Source of the DNA: Heligmosomoides polygyrus polygyrus
Lineage: Eukaryota; Nematoda; Chromadorea; Rhabditida; Heligmosomidae
Length of the DNA: 64,000 bases
Assembly: GCA_947396885.1 (NCBI GenBank)
Contig: OX377202.1
Span: 67,304,643-67,368,642 of the forward strand
Direction of reading: 5' to 3'
Of this stretch, positions 46,301 through 55,661 are shown piece by piece. The translations under genes and the position numbers were made by a program. Under the pieces are notes generated by a model. The model ran no database searches and was not told where the DNA came from. It was given only the letters and a program-made list of their open reading frames with translations. Position 1 is the stretch's first letter. Every line of letters begins with the position of its first letter.

Positions 46301-47058
46301 ACGCGTGGTACTGTACATATGCTCTTTGAGCTCGACATCTAGCCTGACAAAGATGCAAGTCGATTCAAATTAGAGCCGTTCCGTATCATAGCGAAGTCAT
46401 TACAAGTCTTAATACCTCATCTGAACTACCACGAAGCGATGACAAAACGATGTTCGGGCTACGTAGAAAATGCAATGCGGGCTGCAAAGAGCTTAGCTAA
46501 AATGTGATAATTATGTGCTTGAGTGTCACGCCCATGTGTAGATTATGAAATTAAGCAAACGGCCCTTCTCACTCGTTCTGCCTCAGTGTCTTTGATGTGG
46601 TATCAGAGTTGACTTTCGGCGGATTTTTCCATCAATTCAGGCATTGCAAATTGCATCCTTCTCCGCTTCATTATCAATCCTATTGTTCTCCTTCCTTCAG
46701 CTGTCTCGTCAAGCGTCACCACTACTTAGGCTGTAGAGCTTGAGAAAAATACGATGTGCAATGCCATCCATAAAACATGGTTTGACAGTCTTTCATCCAT
46801 TTCCACATTTCCTTTGCATCCCAAGCAATAATTGCTCGTTAAAATTTGAATGGAATGGGTCACCTAGTTACGTGTCGTTCAATACGCGAACATACGTAAT
46901 TAGTGGCAACCGTCTGCAAAAGCTGAGGGAAGAAGCTCAGTCTGCTGCTAGAATTCACCAACCTGTAGCGTTGGATCGGAGTCTGGCACCTTGACTGTTT
47001 TGCCGATTGTCGTACATTCCACAATGAGAGCGAAAGTGACGTAGAAAAGGCACTTCAT
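40268..47058 (-). CDS. Unrecognised multi-exon gene
   Basis: Five 3' exons join in frame to a stop: 42660-42779, 42469-42616, 41482-41568, 40407-40463 and 40268-40342. They encode about 180 residues including GSQAPVNVGSILPPLEENIN, KTVSITCVRGTRLLKITLIL, YRSALAKSNQQIRDRVWWVP and a C terminus ERDWSSIEMENYCSK. Each junction has a good acceptor (TTTTCAG, TTTTCCAG, TTAACAG, CTCCTAG) and compatible phase. A candidate first exon at 46963-47058 encodes a signal peptide, MKCLFYVTFALIVECTTIGK. Its phase does not match the 42.7 kb exon directly, so at least one exon is unidentified. A frame at about 42910-43125 (FLSYILKSWATHMSVLRTS) is a candidate. I do not recognise the family. The big inverted repeat at 43.3-46.3 kb would lie in an intron. 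Confidence 0.55.
40407..40463 (-). CDS. Unrecognised gene, 57-bp exon
   Basis: Between TTTTCCAG and GTAAGT. In the frame set by the previous exon it encodes KTPASSVRNCRPIQSSPRV. A second frame is also open, but it disagrees with upstream phase. Confidence 0.55.
41482..41568 (-). CDS. Unrecognised gene, exon encoding ELIYRSALAKSN
   Basis: Twenty-nine codons, phase 0-0, between ATATTTTCAG and GTGTGC. Tryptophan-rich end RDRVWWVPSGGNYQ. Confidence 0.65.
42052..42245 (-). repeat. Penelope-like element 3' fragment, third copy
   Basis: Contains TCCATGTCCGACTTCCCATG, CTCGGCATGAT, a GCTGTGCACC block and GTTACAGC, then the hammerhead-like region. The order matches the 3' parts at 11.3-11.5 and 12.6-12.84 kb. 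It lies between two exons of the unrecognised gene (intron position). Confidence 0.7.
42154..42193 (-). ncRNA. Hammerhead-like motif, third copy (decayed)
   Basis: AGGCT, CCGAAGAA, a GGC-based helix interrupted by mismatches, GAAACGTA, GGCC. It keeps the GAAACGTA arm but has lost part of the core and stem II. Confidence 0.35.
42469..42616 (-). CDS. Unrecognised gene, exon encoding KTVSITCVRG
   Basis: Acceptor GTGCC TCCTAG; probable donor GTAATC after RKEERR. The frame stays open beyond this donor, so the boundary is uncertain, but the chosen one is in phase with the next exon. Confidence 0.6.
42660..42779 (-). CDS. Unrecognised gene, exon encoding GSQAPVNVGSIL
   Basis: Acceptor TTGTTAACAG, donor GTGAGT. 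It enters in phase 2 and leaves in phase 2. Codons encode EDTRVLALEGFG and LPPLEENINRARGARVG. Confidence 0.6.
44909..44940. repeat. 12-bp perfect hairpin
   Basis: GTGCTCTCCTCC and its complement around GCTGACAG, near the centre of the large inverted repeat. Confidence 0.75.
45570..45639. repeat. 28-bp perfect hairpin
   Basis: AATCGATTTTTTGACAATTT followed by CCCATCGA, a 14-base loop, then the exact complement. It lies in the right arm of the large inverted repeat and has no counterpart in the left arm, so it is a separate event. Confidence 0.85.
46250..46277. repeat. 12-bp perfect hairpin at the outer arm
   Basis: AGCCGCTTTGGA, four bases, then the complement. The mirror position at 43312-43326 carries only half of it. 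Confidence 0.7.
46963..47058 (-). CDS. Candidate signal-peptide exon
   Basis: Thirty-two codons from ATG to CAG followed by GTTGGT. Hydrophobic core LFYVTFALIV after MKC, then a polar stretch, as in a secretory signal. Assignment to the 40-43 kb gene is inferred from strand and distance only. Confidence 0.45.
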
Positions 47059-47059
47059 C

Positions 47060-49045
47060 GCAACCAAGCCTGGGGAAGGACCTGAGTTCTTAAGCCCAGC
47101 ACGAATCAACACAATCCTGAACAGTGAGATCGTATATTGAACCGAGAATTCACTGAAGAGCACGGAAACTGACAACTGTAATTGAAATTTCTGATTAATA
47201 TAGTGCAACGACGACAAAGAAGGGACTAGAAAAACGCGGTGGCACTCGACATGCAGAGCATTGTTCAAGTTGCTGCACAGTCAAAATGATGGTGGCATGT
47301 TCGGAAGATCTGATCTGATCCTTGCTTTGATCTCAACAACGGGTGAATCATGCAAGAAGAAGAATGAACGGGGTTTCTTGAAAGTGACAGTGCCGTTCAA
47401 GGAAGCACAGATTTCGTTTTCCATCAAATATAAAGGTACCATCTAAGGAAATTCGGTTATCCTTCCGCAATAGTCCTCATTTTGCACTGAACTGGAAAAA
47501 GAATCCTACAGTAGAAGGTATCTGCATTTTAGCCCCTGTTAGATAAAGTTTTTACTCTTGAGGAGATTATAGACTGCGTGGAGACCGAACAAGGATTAAA
47601 GTCGGCGTTAGTCTTCCAGGATAGAGCGGTACTACATTTCATGAACACAGTAATCCTAAAGAAGAGGATAGAATGGAAAGATCTGATTGGAGAAATTTGA
47701 ACCTGCACTCCAGAAATGCATGACGTAAGCGTATACGAGGATTGCTTGACAATATTCTCGTGTTAATCGTACTTTAGCTACGGCCGTCCTGTTGAAGACT
47801 TTTTCTGACACTAATTTCGATCGCCACCGACTCGACTATGGACAAACTTAGAATCACAGATATCGTACGATTGCCACGCGAGTTAGGTTGTGTAACCTCA
47901 AACTTGGGTTATTAAGCCTTTATATATAAACCAACAATTATATGTAGTACGGCGATACAAAAGAACCTATTATCTAACGGCCTACAGCTTAAATCTCCTC
48001 CTCTCCACCTGCCTATGACAACGTTCTGTGATGATAGTGCTTGTGACCCTACTGAGCTAGAAAGTATTCTAAAAGGCAACAATGTCAGAAGGAATGGCAA
48101 AGACTAAAAATGTTACAATCAGCCCGACTTATAAATCGTTGAGCACCAAATATGTATCAGTAGGAATGGGGCGCGAAACGACAACATAGGCTCACATTGG
48201 ACGGCTTGAACGACAACAAAGCTCTAAAAGTCACTAAACAGTTGAACTGTGGTCTACATTTTAATAATGAACTTGGAGTTCAATATAACGCCGTCCAAAT
48301 GTAAATAAGTCAGGTAATGTTCAAAAGTTTTTTGAGGTTAAAGGTAATAACACAGAAAGGGATCAAGAAATCATCTTTAGCTGTTTCTTGCAGTTACAAG
48401 AGACCGTAGAGAGCTCCTGACTTCCACCTGGTTTTATGGACAGATCTGAAGACGCTTGGATGATCTTCGAAGCCTGTACTGCTACGCTAGCTTAGATGGG
48501 AGCTGTCGAAGGGTCTATCCACCAGCGGAGGGAGGAGAAAGAATTGTCATGCGTTGCAACCGTACGGATCGATTTGCTATTATAGTTGCCGTATGCAGCG
48601 ATTATTTGCCATGAGAGGTTGGACAGAGGCAACCGACTCCACAGGGGAACATAGACGAAGCGCCGGTTTGAACAGGAGACGTTTGGGGAGTGACTGCAGG
48701 CCGATAGCTGCTGAATGTCGAGCGATCAGCTGATTCACGGCACGACTCCGAGCCTCTCCGATTTCGCAGATAACAGTGTGCCACATAGCACACAGGAGCA
48801 AAGAGTACGATCGGAGCTGACATCACAAAAACTCGAGTGCCTCCCCTTGTTTATAATCACTTTAGTCAAACCTCACCATGCCAATTAAATAGTTTCTCAG
48901 CCCTCGTTTCTGCTTATTGAAGCAGAATGAAATTGCAGTCCAACGCTTCGAGAGACAACATCAACTGTGTAGTGATCTGCGAAGGATAGAACGCTGATCT
49001 GTACTATATAATAATCCGCTAAACGATGAGTCATAAAATAGGGAG
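47060..49045. other. No gene assigned
   Basis: No recognised domain. A minus frame at 48602-48826 starts with a hydrophobic VLFAPVCYVAHCYL behind a GTGATGTCAG acceptor. It could be a membrane-spanning exon, but it stands alone. Confidence 0.3.
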
Positions 49046-49049
49046 GAAA

Positions 49050-49444
49050 TCCTACTATATATAAAAGAGTAAGCGGTTGTGTCTGTCCTTCCGTCTGTCC
49101 GTCCGTCTGTCCACCTGGCCTTTCGTAAACGTCGAGTAGTAGCCATCCGGGTTCAGGCGAGGTGTCACCTACGTCGTGTTGAGAGGACTCAGAAGACGTG
49201 CTGCCCATGTCACGCAAAGGACGTCCGTGTTCCGAACATGTGTCATCGACGTCGTGAAAGCGAGCGTCCGAGTTCAGATGAGGTGTCACCGACGTCGTTC
49301 AACAGGCGTACCTGGCGTGCTAAAGGCTACCCCAGACTTCTGTGGCCAGCGGCGGGCGGCGGACGGCGAAATCGACGAGTCACGCCGCTCAACAGCGGCT
49401 GCCGGCCCGCTAGCGGCGACGGCGAGGTACTGTAGTCTTTCTAG
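49050..49444 (+). mobile_element. Possible non-autonomous Helitron-like element
   Basis: Starts TCCTACTATATATAAAAGAG with a following TGTCTGTCC/GTCCGTC run and ends CTAG before T. A CCGCTAGCGG palindrome lies about 30 bases before the end. TC start, CTRR end and subterminal hairpin fit Helitrons, but each signal is weak. Inside, a degenerate unit around GAGGTGTCACCGACGTCGT recurs three times. Confidence 0.35.
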
Positions 49445-49613
49445 TCGGGACTAACTGGTGCGAAAGGGGAGAACGCAGACAGACTCTCCCAGCCGTCTTG
49501 TATGATTCAACTCATACTCGGCGGTGCCGCTCCAGCGAGGTGTCACAGATAGATCAGGCAATGAATATTGTTCAACATTATCGATTTTCTCTCAGGTAAG
49601 AGGTGTCAATTTA

Positions 49614-49753
49614 GGGCCGGTTTCATCAACAACTAACCCGCAGATATAGGGGGTAGAGTTACCCCTGATTAACTCTGCGTGTCTTACTCTTACCTTATCA
49701 CTACCTCTCATACCCCGCATACCTATCGGTTTAATTGTTGATGAATCCGGGCC
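49614..49753. mobile_element. Palindromic MITE, CATCAAC family, copy 4
   Basis: Left end GGGCCGGTTTCATCAACAAC, right end complement GGCCCGGATTCATCAACAAT. It shares the TATAGGGGGTAGA subterminal block with copy 3. Confidence 0.7.
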
Positions 49754-50435
49754 AATATCGGTCGATATTATCGAATCCCTGACTGGTGATTTCGGTTTAG
49801 GATACATGCGCGTATTATGGCTGGCAGAAGTGCTTCAGAGCAGTTGGAAAGCTTCGATCGGAAGGTAATAGCGAACGAAAAACCGATGACGGTTAGGCAA
49901 TTCGTCATTGCTGTAGAGGCTCCGCGTGGAAAATGTTCAACATAGTGTTAGGGGTGGTGGCAATCCTCCGTTCCGACAAAAAGACTCTTCGTCGTGAAAT
50001 CGAACAGACACTCAGTATCTATCGGGAATGTCGATTTTTGCCTGTGGTTAACCGTTTGAGGACGAGGAGTGAAGATGCCTTCAGCCAGCTACATAGAGTG
50101 AAGTGGGAGATTGTGTTCAACTTGTTTTGCACCCCTTTGGGCTCAATAAATGTTCATTGTTCATTGTTCATTGCTATGGGGTATCATTAGGGTCGAAAGG
50201 TCGAAAGACCAATGGGGACCCTGAACCGTCTGGAGATGATGCTGATGCTAAGCGTAGTGGTGGCGAAGGGAGGGAGGGGGTCTCGATTGCTTCATGCCGC
50301 AAAACTATGTAGTCACCTGCTCCTGAGGAGAGCAGGGTTGAAACATGGTTCTGTTATTACCTTTTATACAGCTAAGGATGAAGGAGGCTGCATAAGCATA
50401 GCAGCTACAATACCGCTCAAATTCTTTGCAAAAAA

Positions 50436-50471
50436 GACGCTTTGCGACGGATTAATCCGTCACAAAGCGTC
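50436..50471. repeat. 36-base palindrome
   Basis: GACGCTTTGCGACGGATT and its inverted complement with a single mismatch and no loop. Confidence 0.8.
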
Positions 50472-50858
50472 GCATTGCCGTAACTCTTTTCAAAGTTATT
50501 TGTTTAAAATCTAATTAGCACCATTAGAAGCCCCGTCTCATTTTCTATCCAGCGATCTAAACATCGTCTAAAACGATTGCACAGTGAAATAGTTATGAAG
50601 CTCTTGCTTCCTCGGCTCCGTTAATTGATTTACGACCCCTCCGAGATCCCCAGTGGCATGTCCTTAAGGCTTTCCGTTGACGAGGTTCATCGAAACTCAG
50701 AAATCCTCTATTGTTTCAGTAGATCTGTATTTGTTACGCATCAGGTGTCATTGTGGTACTAAATAGTGCTAAATTTGAATAACATAGGCCCGATTTCAGA
50801 TAAGCGCAAACGCGCGGAAACCTAAGATTCAGTTAAGAATTACCCAACTAGTAGCCTG

Positions 50859-51417
50859 CTACAGAAGACGGTATTCTACTATCCCATTGTGGGAACGATG
50901 ATCTTTATAAAACGTGTAAAATGGCTTTGAGAAATGAACAGAAATGACTAGATTTTCTTTCTTCCAACAAGGGATTGGTCCAATCTCAATATGCGGCGTA
51001 GTATTTCTCCAATCTTTGAACTTCGGTTGCTGCTGTACAGGATAATTGCGAAAGCCGTGTTTTTTGTGGTCTACAGTAGACCACAAGCACATTCGAATCT
51101 AAAAAGAACGAAAAGATTTTGGTAGTTCAAAGTAGATTTCTATGCGGCCAAAGTTTGACGAAAACAACAAAAAATTTTGTTTCAGTCGCTTACCTCTTTA
51201 TGGATGAGTTTATTCGAAAAATCAGCTGGACAGCATTTCTCAGCTCGTTGCGTGCTTTCCACAGATGTAATATTGTCCGTATTCAAACTGAAAACCATTT
51301 TCACCTCTTCGGCCGCCGAAACAAGTTTGGGGCTGCGCTTCGGCCCGAGAGCGGACACGGCGGCGGGCCGCTCGCTGCCCTTGCGACCTCCCGCGGCAGT
51401 CGTATCCGGGGTGATCA
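50859..51417 (-). CDS. Two exons of an unrecognised gene
   Basis: Exon 51194-51417 follows TCTATCAG and ends KLIHKE at GTAAGC. It encodes a polar, probably disordered stretch (ERPAAVSALGPKRSPKLVSA) and KMVFSLNTDNITSVESTQ. The next exon starts at 51098 after CTTTTTAG, in matching phase, and reads MCLWSTVDHKKHGFRNYPVQ then FKDWRNTTPHIEIGPIPCWK. Its donor is uncertain; the frame stays open to 50859. No family recognised. It could be upstream exons of the 40-47 kb gene or a separate gene. Confidence 0.45.
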
Positions 51418-51437
51418 CTGATAGACCGCGGCGCAGG

Positions 51438-51510
51438 AGGTGTGAATACTGTACAAAGGCGATATACGACATGTGGAGTCGTATATCGCCTTTGTACAGT
51501 ATTCACACCT
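51438..51510. repeat. 33-bp perfect inverted repeat, 7-base loop
   Basis: AGGTGTGAATACTGTACAAA continues GGCGATATACGAC, then loop ATGTGGA, then the exact complement. It begins 21 bases upstream of the exon at 51194-51417, within that gene's intron. Confidence 0.9.
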
Positions 51511-51514
51511 AGCA

Positions 51515-52205
51515 GTCGCAAACCGTCGCATGTTTCTCTACATAGTCCTCATACATAGTTGAGAAACGCTTGTTACTACTCGGTTCGTCTCTTCAAGATC
51601 TACAGAAGCGGTGACCCAAGAGATGACTGCATATGGGTCGACAGGTCTCTCGTAATGTCTGCACCTAATAGTCCCGCCTTTTTCTGAGCTTCATTCGCCC
51701 CTGGAGCCATCCTATAGGAGCAAATTTGTCACGGATATGAACACTGATGCATCCTATATCACTAAAAGACTAAGCTGCCCATTCACTTTAGGCCGTCGTC
51801 TTGTCCCTCTTAAAAAAAGCCACTTGTTGAAGCTGTACCCTGTACAGATATCCTATTTACACACAATGCCGCATGAATAGTGCTCAGAAAACGGCCCGAG
51901 AATTCGGAAGCCTAAAAGGCAAGCAGGTATTGACAGATTTCCACAACGTGTATGACTTTAGAGCGGGAAAAACCAATTTCGAGAAATTTGGCACAAAGGC
52001 AGTGCCTCCATTCTCGTTTGCGTTTCGTAGTCACTCCATCCTCTTAGACGTACGATTTAGTTTTTGACAGTGACAAAGGCATAACAATCGAGTAATGATC
52101 ACATAATATTGCTCTTCATTGAAAGATTCATTAATTACTACATTACATATTCTTTGATTCAGAAATCAAAATTCGAACAAACGGTTCGAACATTTGTTGC
52201 GCTTT
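51515..52205. other. No gene assigned
   Basis: Short frames only; AT-rich toward the mariner. Confidence 0.35.
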
Positions 52206-52207
52206 GA

Positions 52208-53487
52208 TTAGACTGTCCGGGAAGTTATCAGCGTTTTGAATGCTTCACTTTGAACTACTATAACTTTCTCAAATCTCATCGGATTCAGTCGAAATAAATA
52301 AGCACCGTTGGGATCAGCACAGCTTTGCCAACGGGCTACTCTATCAGTCGAGTTATTCTATCAGCGAAAACTTTAGGTGGTTGTGATTCGACAAAATCTA
52401 CGAATGCTGTTTGTCCTGAGTGGTGAAGGTTTTACCAGCGAGAAAGTACTAAAAGTGCTTGAAAAGGTGGTGGACGGTTGGTGAGAGGTCTGGAGAATAT
52501 GGCGGGTGAGGCAGAACCTCAACCCTTAATTCGTTCAAATTTCGAATAGTGAATTGTGAAACGTGCGGGCGGGCGTTGTCGTGCAAAAGAATCGGGCCTC
52601 TTCTGTTGGCCAATGCTGGCTGAAGTTGACGCAATTTTCGGTGCATTTCGCCGATGTCCTTACAGTAGGACTTTGCTGTGATCGTTTGGCCTGGTGCCAA
52701 AAGTTTTAAAGAATCACACCAGCCGCCGTCCAACACACAGTGACCATTACCTTTGGAGGAGGCTCGCCTTTGGAAAACGCCTAGGGGGTTCGTCGGCGTC
52801 CAACCCCTATCCAGAACGTTTCCTGTTATCATACAGAATCCACTTTTCATCACAAGTGATGATTGGATCCGAAAACGGGTCAGTTCTGTTGGATAAAAGT
52901 AGAGAAGAACAAATCTCGAAACGTTAAAAGTTTTGCCGCTGACTCAACTCGAGGGGCACCCACTTTTCGAGCTTTTCCACCTTCCCAAGGCGTTTCAAAG
53001 CATCCGCAACAGCAGTTTCACTGACGCTTAGCTCTTCCGCGATCATGCGAACTGTTTGGGATGGTTCAGCCTACACCAATTCCTTGAACTCGTCGTCCAG
53101 GATTGCTTTACTTCGATCGCTACGGGGGTCACCTTCGAGGCAGGCTGAAATCTCTGCTCCGAAATTTACTGAACCACTGGCGCACTGAGCTTTTTCCAAC
53201 ACTCTTAGCCCACACACTTGAATGGTTTGTCGAGCTGTCTCCGCTGCGGATTGCCCGGATTTGAAGTGAGAATAAAATATCGTCCGGAATTGTTCCTGCG
53301 ACATACTCCGATAAGCCCTTCAAGAGCAGAATATGAAACAATGTTGAAACATAAATTATTTAGTCACAAGGAGCGAAAAATTCTGTACGGAAAGTAGCAT
53401 TAATGTGGAATGAAAGATGAATTTTTACTTAATAATAGACGAATGAAAAATAGTAACACAACGCTGAGAACTTTCCATACAACCTAA
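52208..53487 (-). mobile_element. Mariner element 4, full-length
   Basis: A 1280-bp element. Left end TTAGACTGTCCGGGAAGTTA; right end complement TTAGGTTGTATGGAAAGTTC; both continue TCAGCGTT. The flanking TA duplications are no longer visible, consistent with age. Confidence 0.8.
52449..53304 (-). pseudogene. Mariner transposase pseudogene (Hsmar1-like lineage)
   Basis: An N-terminal frame from ATG at 53304 (MSQEQFRTIFYSHFKSGQSA) carries the helix-turn-helix. A second frame (52853-52449) carries LAPGQTITAKSYCKDIGEMH, RRGPILLHDNARPHVS with the second catalytic aspartate, and LPHPPYSPDLSPTVHHLFKH. The third catalytic aspartate, expected after SPT, is valine. The middle is in shifted frames with a further helix around SVSETAVADALK at about 52990. 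It resembles the lineage captured in primate SETMAR. It is inactive through frameshifts and the D-to-V change. Confidence 0.85.
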
Positions 53488-53489
53488 AA

Positions 53490-54475
53490 GAAGAAACGCA
53501 AGTTACGTCCTAAGGAGTTTAAAAATTATTATTGAACCTGCATTTCCTGCAGAAGCAGAAATATCCAGCCTAAGATTTGTCTGGCCCCCTCGAGCTGGAA
53601 AATAGAAACACAGAATTTCAGTTAGGCCGTTGACCGTTGTCATGGGAGGCAACCTATCTCAGATTCTGTCAAAATGTGGAAGGAGTCTACGAAAGGCAAA
53701 GATTAGTGTGGTCATGCTCACACAGAGATCGGATGTTCAAGAAATTCGCCCGCTTCCAAGCGCGATACTAGGCCATACTCGCCGTTTCGAGATTAGGCAG
53801 GATGCATCAAAGAAGCGGGGACAACGAAGGAAGTCAGACGAGGTCCAGGCAGCCATTCAGGGAGCACGGTTCGAGCACACGTCACCAGAAAGTGCAATCG
53901 ATCGATGGGGAACAGCACTCCGACAAGCACAGCTGAATACGTCAGCTTGATGGGAAATGCAGGTGCAGAACAAGTATGGAGGCTGTGGAAGGACATAACG
54001 GTGATCGCTTGCACAACGGCGGAAAACTCCGAGCACCGACGAGAGAGTGGAGCACAACTGCCTCTCCGTCTTGGACCGTGCCTCTATGCCAGTAAAAGCG
54101 TCGTGTTATTTAGAGTGAGGTGAGCAAAAGCTCACGCCTCTCGATCCAGTGCTTTTGCCGCGCTGTTCTATGGAAACTGCTCCTCACCCATGAGAGCCAT
54201 TTCATCGACCGAACGGAAGAAGGACGTGGTTGGTCTAGGCGCGATCCGAGATAAGAACCTTGATTCAGAACGACAGGAAAACGAATGGCTATGAATTAGT
54301 AGTCGTCTGGAACGGCTTCAAAAATTGGTGGTATTAAAGGTAAACGCAATTTAGTACATTAGAGTACAGCAGCACTATGGAGTTCTTCTTTTCTTCTTTG
54401 CGTTCGATTTTTCTGGCCCTTCAGTTTAAGCAGCAACACCGATCACGTGAGGTCAAAAATATAAGCTTCAATCAA
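53490..54475. other. No gene assigned
   Basis: A plus frame at 53630-53950 (106 codons, basic C-terminal part) has no recognised domain. Nothing else stands out. Confidence 0.3.
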
Positions 54476-54479
54476 ATTA

Positions 54480-55372
54480 TTAGGTTGAAAAAAGTTTTTT
54501 CGATTTTTTCAAAGATTTATTACTTCACAACTACAATGACAATTCAATTGAGATAAAATCCATTTTGTTCGACTACACATCTCCAAAGAATGGGTACTTT
54601 TCTAATTCCTCTCGCTTAAAGGTCTGCAGTTCTAGAGTCGTACCCTTGCTAAATCCAATTTTTGAGGTCTTCATCCGTTTCAAAATATTTCCTTCCAATT
54701 TCTTCCTTGAGAGCACGGAGGAGATGGTAGTCGGTAGGGGCGAGGTCAGGGCTATACGGTTGATGTGGCATTACCTCCCAGCCCAGCTCCTTTATTGTTT
54801 CTCTTGTGAGTCTAGCAACATGTGGTTTTGCACTGAGTGTCTGACAGGACATGTGGAATCCAAGCTCCAAATTTTCATGCAAAGCCAAGACCCTTCAGAC
54901 GGATTCCCACTATCCTATGAGACACTCCGAGCTTCTCTGCCAGTTGACGTGTCTTCTGCTTATTATCGGTACCAAGAAGATGGAGTAGTTCAGTGTAGTC
55001 CAATTCAGTTGGCCTTCCTTGCTTTGTCCTCGAGTGAATAATCTCCCTTTAAAAACTTTCCGAACCACTCATAACAGGCGCGATGAGTAGTAGATCCTAA
55101 GCCATATATACGGTTAATATGGTCGGCTGCCTGACATGCTGAAGACCCTTTAATGAACTCATGAAGAATGCCGTGCCGAAAATGGCCATGAGGTAGATCT
55201 GACATTGAGTCCGGAAGATTGGATAGATAGCGAAGTACAAGAAGGGTCTTGACCTGTGTCCGCGTGCGAACGGCAGACAAGTGTGATAGGATTATGAAAT
55301 CAGCTATCAATACTGGCTAGTGTGTTTACAAGGAAAAAATTCGAAGTGTGAAGAGACTTTTCTCCGACCTAA
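54480..55372 (-). mobile_element. Mariner element 5, internally deleted
   Basis: An 893-bp element flanked by TA on both sides (54478-54479 and 55373-55374). Left end TTAGGTTGAAAAAAGTTTTT; right end complement TTAGGTCGGAGAAAAGTCTC. Confidence 0.85.
54649..55220 (-). pseudogene. Mariner transposase with internal deletion (element 5)
   Basis: The N-terminal HTH region reads FRHGILHEFIKGSSACQAAD and EWFGKFLKGDYSLEDKAR. Beyond the second helix (VNWQRSSECL region, shifted) the frame reaches ELGFHMSCQTLSA and passes directly into KPHVARLTRETIKELGWEVM. The sequence between the end of the DNA-binding domain and the second catalytic block is gone, including the first two aspartates. The third, in PYSPDLAPTDYHLL, is intact. 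It is a typical deletion derivative that could only be moved in trans. Confidence 0.85.
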
Positions 55373-55636
55373 TAATTCACTAATGCAATGGGAAATTTCA
55401 AATCGCGAAACCACGCTAATCCTCGTAAGAAATATTTCCGTCTCCATTCCATTCAAATAGCATTTATGTCATCAATCCGCTGTCATATATTAAACGAGAG
55501 CTTTACGCGTTCTCCGCATATAACATTCCAGAACATTTATGCTTCTCCTCCTTTAAACAGGCGTAAAAACTTTCTCGCGAATAGTGATTCTTACGGTAAT
55601 CTGCATTCTCATCAGAGCTCCACACGATGTTGAAGC

Positions 55637-55661
55637 TGCCAGCAGCTCAAGTGCACTACCA
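55637..55661. repeat. Target-site duplication, left copy
   Basis: TGCCAGCAGCTCAAGTGCAC continuing TACCA; identical to 58307-58331 except for one A/G difference. Confidence 0.7.

Larger units (their letters stand above)
43264..46333. repeat. Large inverted repeat (about 3.07 kb) with internal tandem repeats
   Basis: Outer ends GAGCTCAA, GTACAGTACCACGC and TCAATTGCCGAAAA at the left recur inverted at 46270-46333. Each arm contains about three units of 140-170 bp. A unit carries the words CGAGTGGGCGCGAC, CAGCCTGTAGAGTGA, AAGACTGTCCAGC and ATGCATATAG. Further inside, CGACAGCGGTCGCGCGCGGC at 44060 is matched inverted at 45270-45300. The middle (about 44160-45240) is unpaired apart from a small hairpin. 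No coding sequence was recognised. Confidence 0.8.

Noticed and set aside
49079..49454. Two long plus-strand frames as a gene
   Set aside because: They run through a degenerate tandem repeat, with no domain and no splice sites.
51438..51510. A microRNA precursor
   Set aside because: Perfect full-length pairing with no bulges is not typical of a miRNA hairpin; an inverted repeat or siRNA source is more likely.
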